This document shows, one piece after another, positions 9,229-16,304 of a stretch of 64,000 nt of DNA. The number at the start of each line of letters is the position of its first letter. Position 1 is the first letter of the stretch. The notes under the pieces are model-generated. The model was not told the DNA's origin and searched no databases. It was given only the letters and a program-made list of their open reading frames with translations. Both the position numbers and the translations under genes were made by a program. Origin of the DNA: CAWUEX02 sp963921305 (GTDB taxonomy: Bacteria; Pseudomonadota; Alphaproteobacteria; Rhodospirillales; Rhodospirillaceae); assembly GCA_963921305.4 (NCBI GenBank), contig CAWUEX030000002.1:930001-994000 (forward strand), in the 5' to 3' direction.

Positions 9229-9250
9229 AGCGCGTTACGCATAGGACAAC

Positions 9251-9448
9251 CTAGGTATGGGTTCTATCCAACTCGCCAAGTATGAACTTCACCTCTGCGG
9301 TCGTTAGACCCTTCTCATCGCAAAGCACTGGGGCCGGGCACGTTTCTAAGTCGGCAGCATCACTATCCATCTGTCGAGTAAGCGATAAGAGGTTTTCGGG
9401 CAACGCGGACGACAAGAGCTCGTGGCGCCATAGATTTATCACCAACAT
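9251..9448 (-). CDS. Possible small protein, 65 aa
   Basis: A short minus-strand ORF with a good ribosome site (AGAGG, 5 nt before the ATG) and a plausible helical C-terminus (LTTAEVKFILGELDRT). It converges on the two-gene module. A 76-aa ORF on the other strand overlaps it, but has no ribosome site and looks less protein-like. The function is unknown. Confidence 0.4.
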   Translation of the reverse strand: MLVINLWRHELLSSALPENLLSLTRQMDSDAADLETCPAPVLCDEKGLTTAEVKFILGELDRTHT

Positions 9449-9578
9449 GGAGACCTCTTCAGAAATGCGGATTGAGCTTGAGAATTTTATTCAGACCCAC
9501 CGCAAGGAATAAGCGCCAAAACGAGATGAACCCAGATTGAAAATGTTCCCCCCTTAGGAGAACTGCAACCGTGGTGTC

Positions 9579-9800
9579 ATGCGAAAGAGACACCTCGATA
9601 TATTGCTTAAAGAGGCACAGACAGCTGGTGCCCTGCGCCATTACTTCGGCCCTGGAACGGCAGGCATGTGCGATGAGTACGCGGCGGACCTTGAAAAGAG
9701 TTTCTGGTTGAGGATCTTTGAGAGACGCAGAATTCGCACTCTGAAAAAGATCTCACAACACCTTCGGCAGGCGGAGCCATTCCTCAACATCAGCGTTTAA
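9579..9800 (+). CDS. Possible small basic protein, 73 aa
   Basis: The ORF encodes an Arg/Lys-rich helical protein (for example LRIFERRRIRTLKKISQHLR). A basic, helical make-up would fit nucleic-acid binding. No convincing ribosome site lies at normal distance; an AGGAG is 18 nt upstream. It sits in the AT-rich insert and is unrelated to any family I recognise. Confidence 0.4.
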   Translation: MRKRHLDILLKEAQTAGALRHYFGPGTAGMCDEYAADLEKSFWLRIFERRRIRTLKKISQHLRQAEPFLNISV

Positions 9801-9875
9801 AGAAATTTTGGCGTCACTGATCTTAACTACTTAGGGGGAAACAAAACTTACTGGAACTTTCAGCAAAACAAACGA

Positions 9876-9898
9876 TAGCGTCTGGAAAACAGACGCTA
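9876..9898. repeat. Perfect 9-bp hairpin inside the insert
   Basis: TAGCGTCTG and CAGACGCTA are exact complements around a 5-nt loop (GAAAA). On the minus strand a T-rich stretch follows, so it could act as a weak minus-strand terminator. On the plus strand no T-run follows. Confidence 0.6.
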
Positions 9899-9964
9899 CG
9901 GCTTATGAGCACACGTACTAAAGGTTTGCATGGGGGCCTCGCAGATAGAAAAAGCACCCCAGCA

Positions 9965-10011
9965 GTGTAGAGTGGTAAACCGAGTCCTCGTCCCTTATTA
10001 CCACTCTACAC
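9965..10011. repeat. Perfect 14-bp inverted repeat inside the insert
   Basis: GTGTAGAGTGGTAA (9965-9978) is the exact complement of TTACCACTCTACAC (9998-10011), separated by 19 nt. No T-tract follows, so it is not a standard terminator. It lies about 75 bp before the right-hand direct repeat, a place where a recombination or transfer site could sit. Confidence 0.65.
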
Positions 10012-10085
10012 GTCCCCTTTTCCGCCAATATCGACGTCCTATGCTGTTATGGCATCAAGGGAGAGGTTTGAGCCGAACTACACTC

Positions 10086-10142
10086 ATCACGACTAAAAAG
10101 TTTCTGAAACAGCGTCGCACCGAGATCGGGCTGCCCTGAGCG
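10086..10142 (+). pseudogene. Displaced 3' end of the 2OG oxygenase gene (right direct repeat)
   Basis: The reading frame ending at 10140 finishes ITTKKFLKQRRTEIGLP-stop, against ITARAFLDQRLAEIGLT-stop in the intact oxygenase. Thus 11 of 17 residues and the stop agree, and 33 of 42 bases agree over 10101-10142. Upstream of 10086 the similarity is lost. The RraA-like gene converges 8 bp further on, as expected if this was once the true end of the oxygenase gene. The insert lies between the two copies. Confidence 0.7.
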
Positions 10143-10147
10143 AGCGG

Positions 10148-10858
10148 TCAGGTAAATTTCAAGCCATCTAGGTCACCCAACTTTTTCTCGGCACCTGAGC
10201 GCCTGTAATATGGCTCAGCTTGAGGCTCGCGCGGTGGCAGGTTTCCCCCTGGGGGACGCTGTGCGCCCTCACGCTCATTACCGCGTCCGGCAACCAAAGT
10301 GATAATGTCCTCGGCACGGTCGCGCGGTACGACAACGACGCCGTCCTCGTCCCCCAAAACCAGGTCGCCCGGGTTTACGATCACACCTCCACAGATCACG
10401 GGCACATTGATCCAGCCGGGGTGCTCCATGCCATTTGAGTACGCGACAGTGCCACGGCAAAACACAGGGATGTCCTCCCGCGTGCGGATGGCCTCACCGG
10501 TCAACACCGCGCCGTCGGCGACGATGCCGGCAGCACCTTGCTCCTTGAGACCGTTGGCCATGCTGGCCCCGAGGCACGCGCTTTTTGTTTGCCCACCGGC
10601 ATCGATCACCACTACATCGCCAGGTTTGACGTACTGCCCGGCAGCTTGGGCCATGAGTAGATCATCGACATGTTCGGGGCGGGCGGTCAGGGCTGGGCCG
10701 CAGATACGCCAGCTGCGTTCAAGCGGCTTGATTGCAGAATCCATGACAAAGCGTGGCCCCATGCGGCCACCGACAATGCAGGTGTACAGGTGTCGCGCGC
10801 GCTCAATGAGATCGGCGCTGGGCCGCGGAAAGTTGGTAACGACTTGGTATTTTTTCAT
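10148..10858 (-). CDS. RraA-like (HMG/CHA aldolase fold) family protein
   Basis: The core (residues about 60-190) has the RraA/class II pyruvate-aldolase fold signature: KPGDVVVIDAGG, then GAAGIVADGAV, then VICGGVIVNPGDLVLGDEDGVVVVP. Active aldolases of the group carry G-x-x-R-D after the DG. Here the sequence is DGAVLTGEA, so the Arg and Asp are Leu and Thr. Aldolase or oxaloacetate decarboxylase activity is thus doubtful. It lies 17 bp after the RidA-like gene on the same strand, probably one operon for reactive keto/enamine metabolites. The 236-aa length includes an unusual charged C-terminal tail. Confidence 0.85.
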   Translation of the reverse strand: MKKYQVVTNFPRPSADLIERARHLYTCIVGGRMGPRFVMDSAIKPLERSWRICGPALTARPEHVDDLLMAQAAGQYVKPGDVVVIDAGGQTKSACLGASMANGLKEQGAAGIVADGAVLTGEAIRTREDIPVFCRGTVAYSNGMEHPGWINVPVICGGVIVNPGDLVLGDEDGVVVVPRDRAEDIITLVAGRGNEREGAQRPPGGNLPPREPQAEPYYRRSGAEKKLGDLDGLKFT

Positions 10859-10875
10859 GGCACCGTCGGGCAGCG

Positions 10876-11277
10876 TCAGTCCAGGACAACAGTGGCATGG
10901 GTTTCGAGCATCGCGCCCGGCAGATACAAACTGGCGACGCCAACGCCCGTAGCCGCCGGCATAGCCGCTCCGGCATCCTTATAAAACTTTTCCCGAACCC
11001 AGGAGGCCTTGCTGAGCTCAGGGGAGTTAGTTGTGAAATTGATCTCACTGACGACATGACGCAGGTCGGCACCACATTTGCCGAGCACAAACTGCATCCG
11101 CTCATAGATGCAGCGGATTTGCGCCTCCATATCGTTCTCACCGACAAGATTGAAATCATCATCCGCCGCGAGCAGGCCTGACAGATAAATGGTGTTGCCA
11201 GCCTTGACGGCATAGCTCAGACCGAACTTCTCCTCGAGTTTCGGATAGACGGAAATGACGTTCTCGTGGCGGGCCAC
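10876..11277 (-). CDS. RidA-like (YjgF/YER057c/UK114) family protein
   Basis: Rid proteins are small trimeric proteins; RidA itself hydrolyses reactive enamine/imine intermediates. The fold signature is present (GNTIYLSGLLAADDDFNLVG, then CGADLRHVVSEINF, then ETHATVVLD at the end). The GTG at 11277 has an excellent GGGAGG site 6 nt upstream, giving 133 aa; the longer ORF upstream runs through the hsp20 terminator and is not coding. The key Arg in the usual PARS motif is Ala here (MPAATGVGV), so classical imine deaminase activity is unlikely and it belongs to a divergent Rid subgroup. Confidence 0.85.
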   Translation of the reverse strand: MARHENVISVYPKLEEKFGLSYAVKAGNTIYLSGLLAADDDFNLVGENDMEAQIRCIYERMQFVLGKCGADLRHVVSEINFTTNSPELSKASWVREKFYKDAGAAMPAATGVGVASLYLPGAMLETHATVVLD

Positions 11278-11359
11278 CTGAACCTCCCTTTTCGAGTACA
11301 ACCCTGCGGGCATCATAGCAGCCGGAACCGTTTGCCACACCACCGGCGTGGCCAAACAA

Positions 11360-11388
11360 AAACCCCCTCGGCGGCGCCAAGGGGGTTT
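11360..11388 (-). terminator. Rho-independent terminator of hsp20
   Basis: AAACCCCC (11360-11367) pairs with GGGGGTTT (11381-11388). On the minus strand the stem is followed by TTTTTG. It ends the hsp20 transcript and separates it from the RidA-like gene. Confidence 0.85.
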
Positions 11389-11425
11389 GATGCTCACCCT
11401 GTCGGAAGGGTGGGTTAGGGGACCG

Positions 11426-11899
11426 TTAGGCAGCTTTGCGCTCGGCCGAGCCCTCAATCTGCTTGGTGTTCGCAGATGCCGATGAAATCTCGATGGTGCG
11501 CGGCTTGAGGGCCTCAGGCACCTCGCGCTTGAGCTCGACATGAAGCAAGCCGTTTTCCATCACCGCATCGGTGACTTGGATGTGATCGGCAAGCTGGAAA
11601 CGGCGCTCGAAGGAGCGGCCGGCAATACCGCGATGCAGGTACTGAGCCGAATCATTGTCCTGGTTCACCTTGCCTTTGACCGTGAGCGTGTTGTTCTCGA
11701 CCGTGAGGGCAATGTCATCCTGGCCAAAGCCGGCGACCGCAAAGGTGATGCGGTAGTCATCTTCGGACTCTTTGACGATGTTGTAGGGGGGATAAGCGAC
11801 CTGGGCGTCGTCATACCGGGTGACGGCATCCAGAACACGGGTCAGGTTGTCGAACCCGACAGAGGACCGGAAAAGAGGGGCAAGATCAAAAGTACGCAT
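11426..11899 (-). CDS. Small heat-shock protein, Hsp20/IbpA family
   Basis: A 157-aa ATP-independent holdase chaperone that keeps unfolding proteins soluble. The N-terminus MRTFDLAPLFRSSVGFD is the IbpA type. An alpha-crystallin domain covers about residues 35-130, with YNIVKESEDDYRITFAVAGF and the GLLHVELKREVPE strand. The IxI-like anchor is RTIEISS near the C-terminus. The gene has an RpoH-type promoter, a roughly 110-nt leader ending in a ROSE-like hairpin over the ribosome site, and its own terminator, so it is a monocistronic heat-shock gene controlled at both levels. Confidence 0.93.
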   Translation of the reverse strand: MRTFDLAPLFRSSVGFDNLTRVLDAVTRYDDAQVAYPPYNIVKESEDDYRITFAVAGFGQDDIALTVENNTLTVKGKVNQDNDSAQYLHRGIAGRSFERRFQLADHIQVTDAVMENGLLHVELKREVPEALKPRTIEISSASANTKQIEGSAERKAA

Positions 11900-11900
11900 A

Positions 11901-11922
11901 GATATCCTCCTAAAGCGATATC
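11901..11922 (-). promoter_or_regulatory. ROSE-like RNA thermometer hairpin at the hsp20 ribosome site
   Basis: Read on the minus strand, GATATCGCT pairs with AGGATATC across a short TTAGG loop. The stem masks the AGGAGG ribosome site 6 nt before the ATG. A single G (in TCGCT) bulges opposite the AGGA. This is the diagnostic U-Y-G-C-U feature of ROSE elements, which open on heating to allow translation of small heat-shock proteins in alphaproteobacteria. The rest of the leader (to about 12009) should hold the usual additional helices. Assignment rests on this local match; folding was not computed. Confidence 0.6.
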
Positions 11923-12015
11923 AGTCGGCGCGCGTCTGCGGCCCCAAAACGCACCGCAGTGGTCACGCCTGGTTAAGCCAATCGACGGACCCAACAGAGG
12001 CGTCCGTCAGTGTTG

Positions 12016-12043
12016 AGATAGGTCGCACTACGCCTGCGTCAAG
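12016..12043 (-). promoter_or_regulatory. RpoH (sigma-32) type promoter of hsp20
   Basis: On the minus strand CTTG (12043-12040) is followed by exactly 17 nt and CCTATCT (12022-12016), matching the alphaproteobacterial RpoH consensus CTTG-N17-CYTATNT. The expected start of transcription is near 12009, giving a leader of about 110 nt. Confidence 0.65.
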
Positions 12044-12092
12044 ACCGTGCCCCGGAAATTTTTTGGTGATTTTCCCTATATGTATCAGCGGG

Positions 12093-12971
12093 TTATGGAG
12101 AGTTCTGCGCGTCTCCAGGGGGCCCCGCCTCCTGCGCCAACATGGCCCAGCGCCGCGGCGCGCCCCAGCGGTAGCGCTTGAACAATCCGGTGGCGCGCAG
12201 TACGCGATGACAGGGAATGACGTAGCCGATGTGGTTGGCGGCCACGGCGGTACCTACGGCCCGGGATGCCCTCTTGGAACAGACGGCGGTGGCGATCTGC
12301 CCATAGGACGCGATAGACCCAGACGGAATACGCAGCAGAGCCGACCACACCTGCGTTTGCCACGGCGTACCTTTCATCAGCACCGGAATTTGATCCCGCG
12401 CGGAAAAGATACGCGCTGACATCTCTCTTGCGGCGCCGCCGTCGGGGGTAAACCGGCTCAGCGGCCAACGGTCCCGCGCCGCCTGTTCGAGGCTGAGCAG
12501 GTCGTCATCGATGAACTCCAGACCACACAGGCCACGCTGTGTGATCAGGAACAGAGCATCGCCATACGGCGTCACCGCAACACCGTGGCGAATCTCCAGA
12601 TCCTGACCCTGGCGTTTGTATTCCCCGGGAGTCATGGCTTCGACCGAGACCATCATGTCGTGCAGCCGCGACGGGCCCGACAACCCGGACGTCAGCGCCG
12701 CGTCGAGGACACTGGCCGACTCCTCAAGCCTCGCTTTGGCGTGCTCGACCGTGATGTAGGACAAGAATTTCTTCGGACTGACACCGGCCCAGCGCTGAAA
12801 CAGGCGCTGAAAATGAAACGGGCTCAAGCCCACTTCAGCGGCAATGGCATCCAGGCCGGGCTGGGCGTCGCGCTGGTCGAGCACGTACGAAATAGCCGCC
12901 TGCACACGGTGATAGTCCTGCGACTCGTGCGAAGCAGAGGGTGGTTCAGAGGCTGTGAAGTCCTGAGGCAT
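12093..12971 (-). CDS. AraC-type regulator fused to O6-alkylguanine-DNA alkyltransferase (Ada-like)
   Basis: Residues about 20-120 are an AraC helix-turn-helix pair (LDAIAAEVGLSPFHFQRLFQRW, MTPGEYKRQG). Residues 130-280 are a methylated-DNA:protein-cysteine methyltransferase with the acceptor Cys254 in IPCHRV and the DNA-binding ASYGQIA and SRAVG elements. It removes O6-methylguanine lesions by suicidal transfer. The N-terminal Zn/phosphotriester domain of full Ada is absent, a common shorter form. The helix after PCHRV reads RATGLFKRYRWG, slightly divergent from the usual G-x-L-x-GYxWG. It is monocistronic. Confidence 0.92.
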   Translation of the reverse strand: MPQDFTASEPPSASHESQDYHRVQAAISYVLDQRDAQPGLDAIAAEVGLSPFHFQRLFQRWAGVSPKKFLSYITVEHAKARLEESASVLDAALTSGLSGPSRLHDMMVSVEAMTPGEYKRQGQDLEIRHGVAVTPYGDALFLITQRGLCGLEFIDDDLLSLEQAARDRWPLSRFTPDGGAAREMSARIFSARDQIPVLMKGTPWQTQVWSALLRIPSGSIASYGQIATAVCSKRASRAVGTAVAANHIGYVIPCHRVLRATGLFKRYRWGAPRRWAMLAQEAGPPGDAQNSP

Positions 12972-13026
12972 GGGCCGACTTTACGCCGGTCCATGGCCCG
13001 CAGCGACCCGATTCTTGCGCTGGTGC

Positions 13027-14007
13027 TTAGACGCCGTCTTTGAAGGGCTGGGGATCCATTTCCCGTTCATAGACCTCATAGCTGGAGACGTTGGGCTCCT
13101 GCCATTCGGTCGGCGCGGTGAAGTAGTCGGGGAAATTGGCTTCCGTATATTCGCGGATGTGCTGCGGCAGACCCTCGACGCCTTCGGCCATGCGGCGGGT
13201 CACCGTTTTATAGAACAGGTGCCCCGGCATCTGACCCATCAGCATCCACGGCAGCCACGGCGCGATGCGCTGCCACGAGCCGGAGGCCTGAACCCGGGTC
13301 TGTTTGGGATCGAGCAGATCGGACAGGCTGGCATGGACCTGGATGGCTTCCATGACCTGGGTGATCTCGCCATGGGATTCACGCGGCCACTCGTCCGGCT
13401 GTAACACCGCCCGGTGGGTGGTGTTGACACCAAAGTCGACGATGGCGTTGTCGCCCATCACCAGCCACGGAAACACGAACGGATACGTAACTTTGGTGGG
13501 ACCGACACCGAAGGAATAGGTCGGCGCCCAGGTGGAGTTGACGACATCATTATGGACCTGGACGACGCGTACGGTTTCATCGAGAAACGGATTGTGCCAG
13601 TCGTCTATCACCTCACCGGTCTTGAGGTCGGTGTAGTAGGCGACCTCTTTGTGCAGCTTGCGCCAGGCGTAGTCGCCGATCTGGAAGGTGCGGGTCATGC
13701 CGAAGCCTTCATACCCGAACAGCGGCTCAAGGCGTTTGTCGGGACCGACATAGGCCAAGACATCGCCCTTGAAGTAGCCGCAGGTTTCGACGCCGTCCCG
13801 CGTGTCTGACATGAGCTTGCAGAAAGCCAGGGTGTTGTGCTCGGCCTTTTTGGGGTCGAACGAGCCGCCGAAGTCGAGCTCCGTGGCGTAGCCGTTCGAG
13901 GCGGCTTGCGCTGTGCCTGCCCCAGCGGCAGCGGCGGCCAAACCTAGGCCAGCGCCGAGGGCTTGGCGGCGATTGAGGAGGAAGCGGTCGATGGATGAGA
14001 CGAGCAT
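13027..14007 (-). CDS. Tat-exported DUF1838 family protein
   Basis: The N-terminus carries a twin-arginine signal (NRRQALGAGLGLAAAAAGAG, cleavage near residue 36). The mature part has the pattern I associate with DUF1838: repeated short beta-strand segments rich in Tyr, Trp and Phe, such as TCGYFKGDVLAYVG, LFGYEGFGMTRTF and PTYSFGVGP. The fold is beta-rich and the function unknown. An export route used for folded proteins suggests cofactor binding or early folding. A GAGGG site precedes the ATG. It is apparently monocistronic. Confidence 0.75.
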   Translation of the reverse strand: MLVSSIDRFLLNRRQALGAGLGLAAAAAGAGTAQAASNGYATELDFGGSFDPKKAEHNTLAFCKLMSDTRDGVETCGYFKGDVLAYVGPDKRLEPLFGYEGFGMTRTFQIGDYAWRKLHKEVAYYTDLKTGEVIDDWHNPFLDETVRVVQVHNDVVNSTWAPTYSFGVGPTKVTYPFVFPWLVMGDNAIVDFGVNTTHRAVLQPDEWPRESHGEITQVMEAIQVHASLSDLLDPKQTRVQASGSWQRIAPWLPWMLMGQMPGHLFYKTVTRRMAEGVEGLPQHIREYTEANFPDYFTAPTEWQEPNVSSYEVYEREMDPQPFKDGV

Positions 14008-14130
14008 GTCGAACCCTCTAGGTTGAAGAAGCGGTCAGCCGTACATTGACGTCATGAGACAAGGTTGCACCATCACGGCGTATTGCGGCAACCAATGGCC
14101 GGTCATCCCTGGTCAGCCGCGAGTCCCGTC

Positions 14131-14652
14131 ATGCTGACCATCCGTCCGGCTGAAGCCGAAGACGCCGCGCGCATCGCCAATGTCCATGTCAAGACATGGC
14201 GGGCAACCTATGCGGAATTGCTGCCGGCCCATTACATCAAAGCCTTCACTCAAGAAAGCCGCGCCATATTTTGGGCCCGGGTCATGCGGCATGAAGAGCC
14301 TGAGCGCGTGCTGCTGGTCAGCGAGGATGATGACGGTGAGATCGTCGGGTTCGCTCACGGTGGCGCGGTGCGCAGTGTGGTGCCAGGACATGAACAAGAG
14401 ATCTATGCGCTCTATGTCTTGCCCGGATTTCAGGGCGGCGGCCATGGCCGCCGATTGTTTCTCGCCGCCTGTAACCGGCTGTCTAAACGAGACGGCGAGG
14501 GCTTGGCGGTGTGGGTCCTGAGAGGCAATCCGGCAGAGGGGTTTTACCAGCACCTGGGCGGAACATTGGTCTCAAGCCGGACCGTTCAGATAGGCGGCGC
14601 CGAGGTGGACGAAGTGGCCTATGGCTGGGCCGAGGTGCCGTCTTATGATTAG
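14131..14652 (+). CDS. GNAT family N-acetyltransferase
   Basis: A 173-aa GCN5-related acetyltransferase. It starts MLTIRPAEAEDAARIANVHV, typical of the fold, and has the acetyl-CoA pyrophosphate loop FQGGGHGRRLF near residue 100 after the beta4 strand EIYALYVLPG. WRATYAELLP near residue 25 is common in the group. The acceptor is unknown (protein, small amine or antibiotic). The longer ORF from 14065 has no better start. It converges on the PhyH gene. Confidence 0.88.
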   Translation: MLTIRPAEAEDAARIANVHVKTWRATYAELLPAHYIKAFTQESRAIFWARVMRHEEPERVLLVSEDDDGEIVGFAHGGAVRSVVPGHEQEIYALYVLPGFQGGGHGRRLFLAACNRLSKRDGEGLAVWVLRGNPAEGFYQHLGGTLVSSRTVQIGGAEVDEVAYGWAEVPSYD

Positions 14653-14679
14653 ACCCCTGGCGACTGAAAGTCCGGGCGG

Positions 14680-15525
14680 CTAAGGGCCGGCGCGGTCGAT
14701 ACGCAGGCTGGGCATGGCTTCCGGCTTGGGCCAAAGAGTCGGAAATAGATCGCAAGGCATTTTGTCACCGGGCGCGAGGCCAGGATCGACAATGGGGCGC
14801 GACCCCTTTTTACGAACGACATACTGCGCATCATCGCCGGTGAAGCGAAAAGCAATGGCGCGGCGGCGCTGGTCCGTATGATTGCCGGGCGCGGCATGCA
14901 GTGTGCGTAGATGATTGACCACGATATCGCCGGGCTCGGTCTCATAGGCGACGATGTCAAAAGACGACCGGTTCGCTTCGATGTCCGGCAAGGGATCGTA
15001 GTCATCCGTTTCGTAAGTGATGTTGGGGTCAAAACCGGTGGCCTGATAAAGCGTGCCGGACCGGTGCGAGCCCTTGATCCACTCCACCGCGCCGGACTCC
15101 CGCGTGACGGGATCGACCGCGACCCAAATGGAGATGAGCTGATCGCCATCGGCGTACATGTACGTTTGATCCTGATGCCATGGACTGGGCGCTGGGGTGT
15201 TGGGCTCCTTCACGAACATCTGATCGAGCATATGCACGGCTGTCTTGGACCCCATAAACGCGGCGGCGATTTCCGCCAGGGGGCTGCGGAACAGAAAGTC
15301 GCGAACCGCGTCATCAAAGGTCCACATAAAGATATCGCCGGCGAAACGACCCGGTGACCCGTCTTTATTAAAGTTACGGCCCTTGGGTCCGGGTTTGTCG
15401 AGGCAAGAGTCGATGCCGCGCGCCAGGACCTCAATGAGATCTTTAGAGATGGCGTTGCGCAGGCAGACCACACCGTCGCGTTCAAACGCGACTTTGTCGT
15501 CCGCCGAAATCGCGAGCCCCGTCAT
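14680..15525 (-). CDS. Phytanoyl-CoA dioxygenase (PhyH) family protein
   Basis: A 281-aa Fe(II)/2-oxoglutarate dioxygenase. The iron ligands are His117-x-Asp119 (SPWHQDQTYM) and His210 (RTLHAAPGNH), with the 2OG-binding Arg near residue 222 (QRRRAIAFRF). The family hydroxylates acyl-CoAs, ectoine and many small molecules; the substrate here is unknown. Its start overlaps the stop of the upstream methyltransferase gene by 4 nt, so the two are translated together and may modify the same compound. Confidence 0.92.
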   Translation of the reverse strand: MTGLAISADDKVAFERDGVVCLRNAISKDLIEVLARGIDSCLDKPGPKGRNFNKDGSPGRFAGDIFMWTFDDAVRDFLFRSPLAEIAAAFMGSKTAVHMLDQMFVKEPNTPAPSPWHQDQTYMYADGDQLISIWVAVDPVTRESGAVEWIKGSHRSGTLYQATGFDPNITYETDDYDPLPDIEANRSSFDIVAYETEPGDIVVNHLRTLHAAPGNHTDQRRRAIAFRFTGDDAQYVVRKKGSRPIVDPGLAPGDKMPCDLFPTLWPKPEAMPSLRIDRAGP

Positions 15526-16283
15526 TCCGCTGCCTTTACAAACTTCAGAGTCATCCGGTCGCTTTCCCCGATGGCGAGAAACTTATCACGGTCTTCATCA
15601 CCGCCCCACATCCAAGGCGGCAAACTCCAAACCCCTTTGGGGTGATCCTTTGTGTCCTTGGGATTGGCATTGATGTCTGACGACGCAGCAAGCTGGAAAC
15701 GGGCCTCGCGGCAAAGATCGATGCACAGTTGCTCACTGAAATACCCGTTCATGCCGCGTGGGTCTATCGGTTGAGTTGGATCGGCGCGGTGCTCGACGAT
15801 ACCGAGCACGCCACCGGGCTTGAGGGCTGTGTGGCAGGCTTTGAGCAGAGGCACCAGCGCGTCGTTACGGGCGAAGACGTGGACGAGCCGGAAGAATAAA
15901 ATCAGATCGGCGGAGTTCTCCGGCCCCAGATCAAAGCTGACCTGAGACACACCGGTGACGACCGCGCGATCAAAGAGCTCGGGACGCGCGGCAAGACCTG
16001 CCATGAATTTTTCCTGAGACGGCGCCGCATCGAAGGACGTTTCCGTCCCGACGTCGTAGCTCGCAGCCACGTATGTGCCGTGATCGCGCAGGTAGGGTGC
16101 AAGAATTTCCGCATACCAAAGATCAGAGCTAGGCCAAATCTCAACCACCCGCATGTCGTCCCTGACGCTGAAAAAGGTCAGCGTTTCGAGGGGATGGCGA
16201 AACTTATCCCGCGCCTTGTGTGCTTCAGACCGATGGGGCGCCGCTAGAACGGATTGCAACTTAGCTGCATGAGGATCAGCCAT
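15522..16283 (-). CDS. Class I SAM-dependent methyltransferase-like protein
   Basis: The protein fits exported or soluble methyltransferases of the type with motif I replaced by VVEIWPSSDLWYAEILAPYL (usually E-x-G-x-G-x-G). The acidic motif II region is also changed and motif post-I is DLILFFRLVHVF. HTALKPGGVLGIVEHR matches motif III well. The altered glycine loop (WPSSDLW) is common in a known alphaproteobacterial group (methyltransferases with a P-G-G/S-G-W-like loop) and may still bind SAM. No signal peptide is visible in this copy. It forms an operon with the PhyH dioxygenase through an ATGA overlap. Confidence 0.82.
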   Translation of the reverse strand: MADPHAAKLQSVLAAPHRSEAHKARDKFRHPLETLTFFSVRDDMRVVEIWPSSDLWYAEILAPYLRDHGTYVAASYDVGTETSFDAAPSQEKFMAGLAARPELFDRAVVTGVSQVSFDLGPENSADLILFFRLVHVFARNDALVPLLKACHTALKPGGVLGIVEHRADPTQPIDPRGMNGYFSEQLCIDLCREARFQLAASSDINANPKDTKDHPKGVWSLPPWMWGGDEDRDKFLAIGESDRMTLKFVKAAE

Positions 16284-16304
16284 TTGCGGTAAGACGTGAG
16301 TGGA

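Noticed and set aside
9282..9512. 76-aa plus-strand ORF in the insert
   Set aside because: It overlaps the minus-strand 65-aa ORF, which has a better ribosome site and more protein-like composition.
9965..10011. CRISPR repeat or intrinsic terminator
   Set aside because: The sequence occurs once with no spacer array, and no T-tract follows the stem.
6737..10142. tRNA-Leu as attachment site of the AT-rich insert
   Set aside because: No copy of the tRNA 3' end is seen near 10140, and the intact oxygenase gene lies between the tRNA and the insert. The duplicated sequence is the oxygenase 3' end instead.
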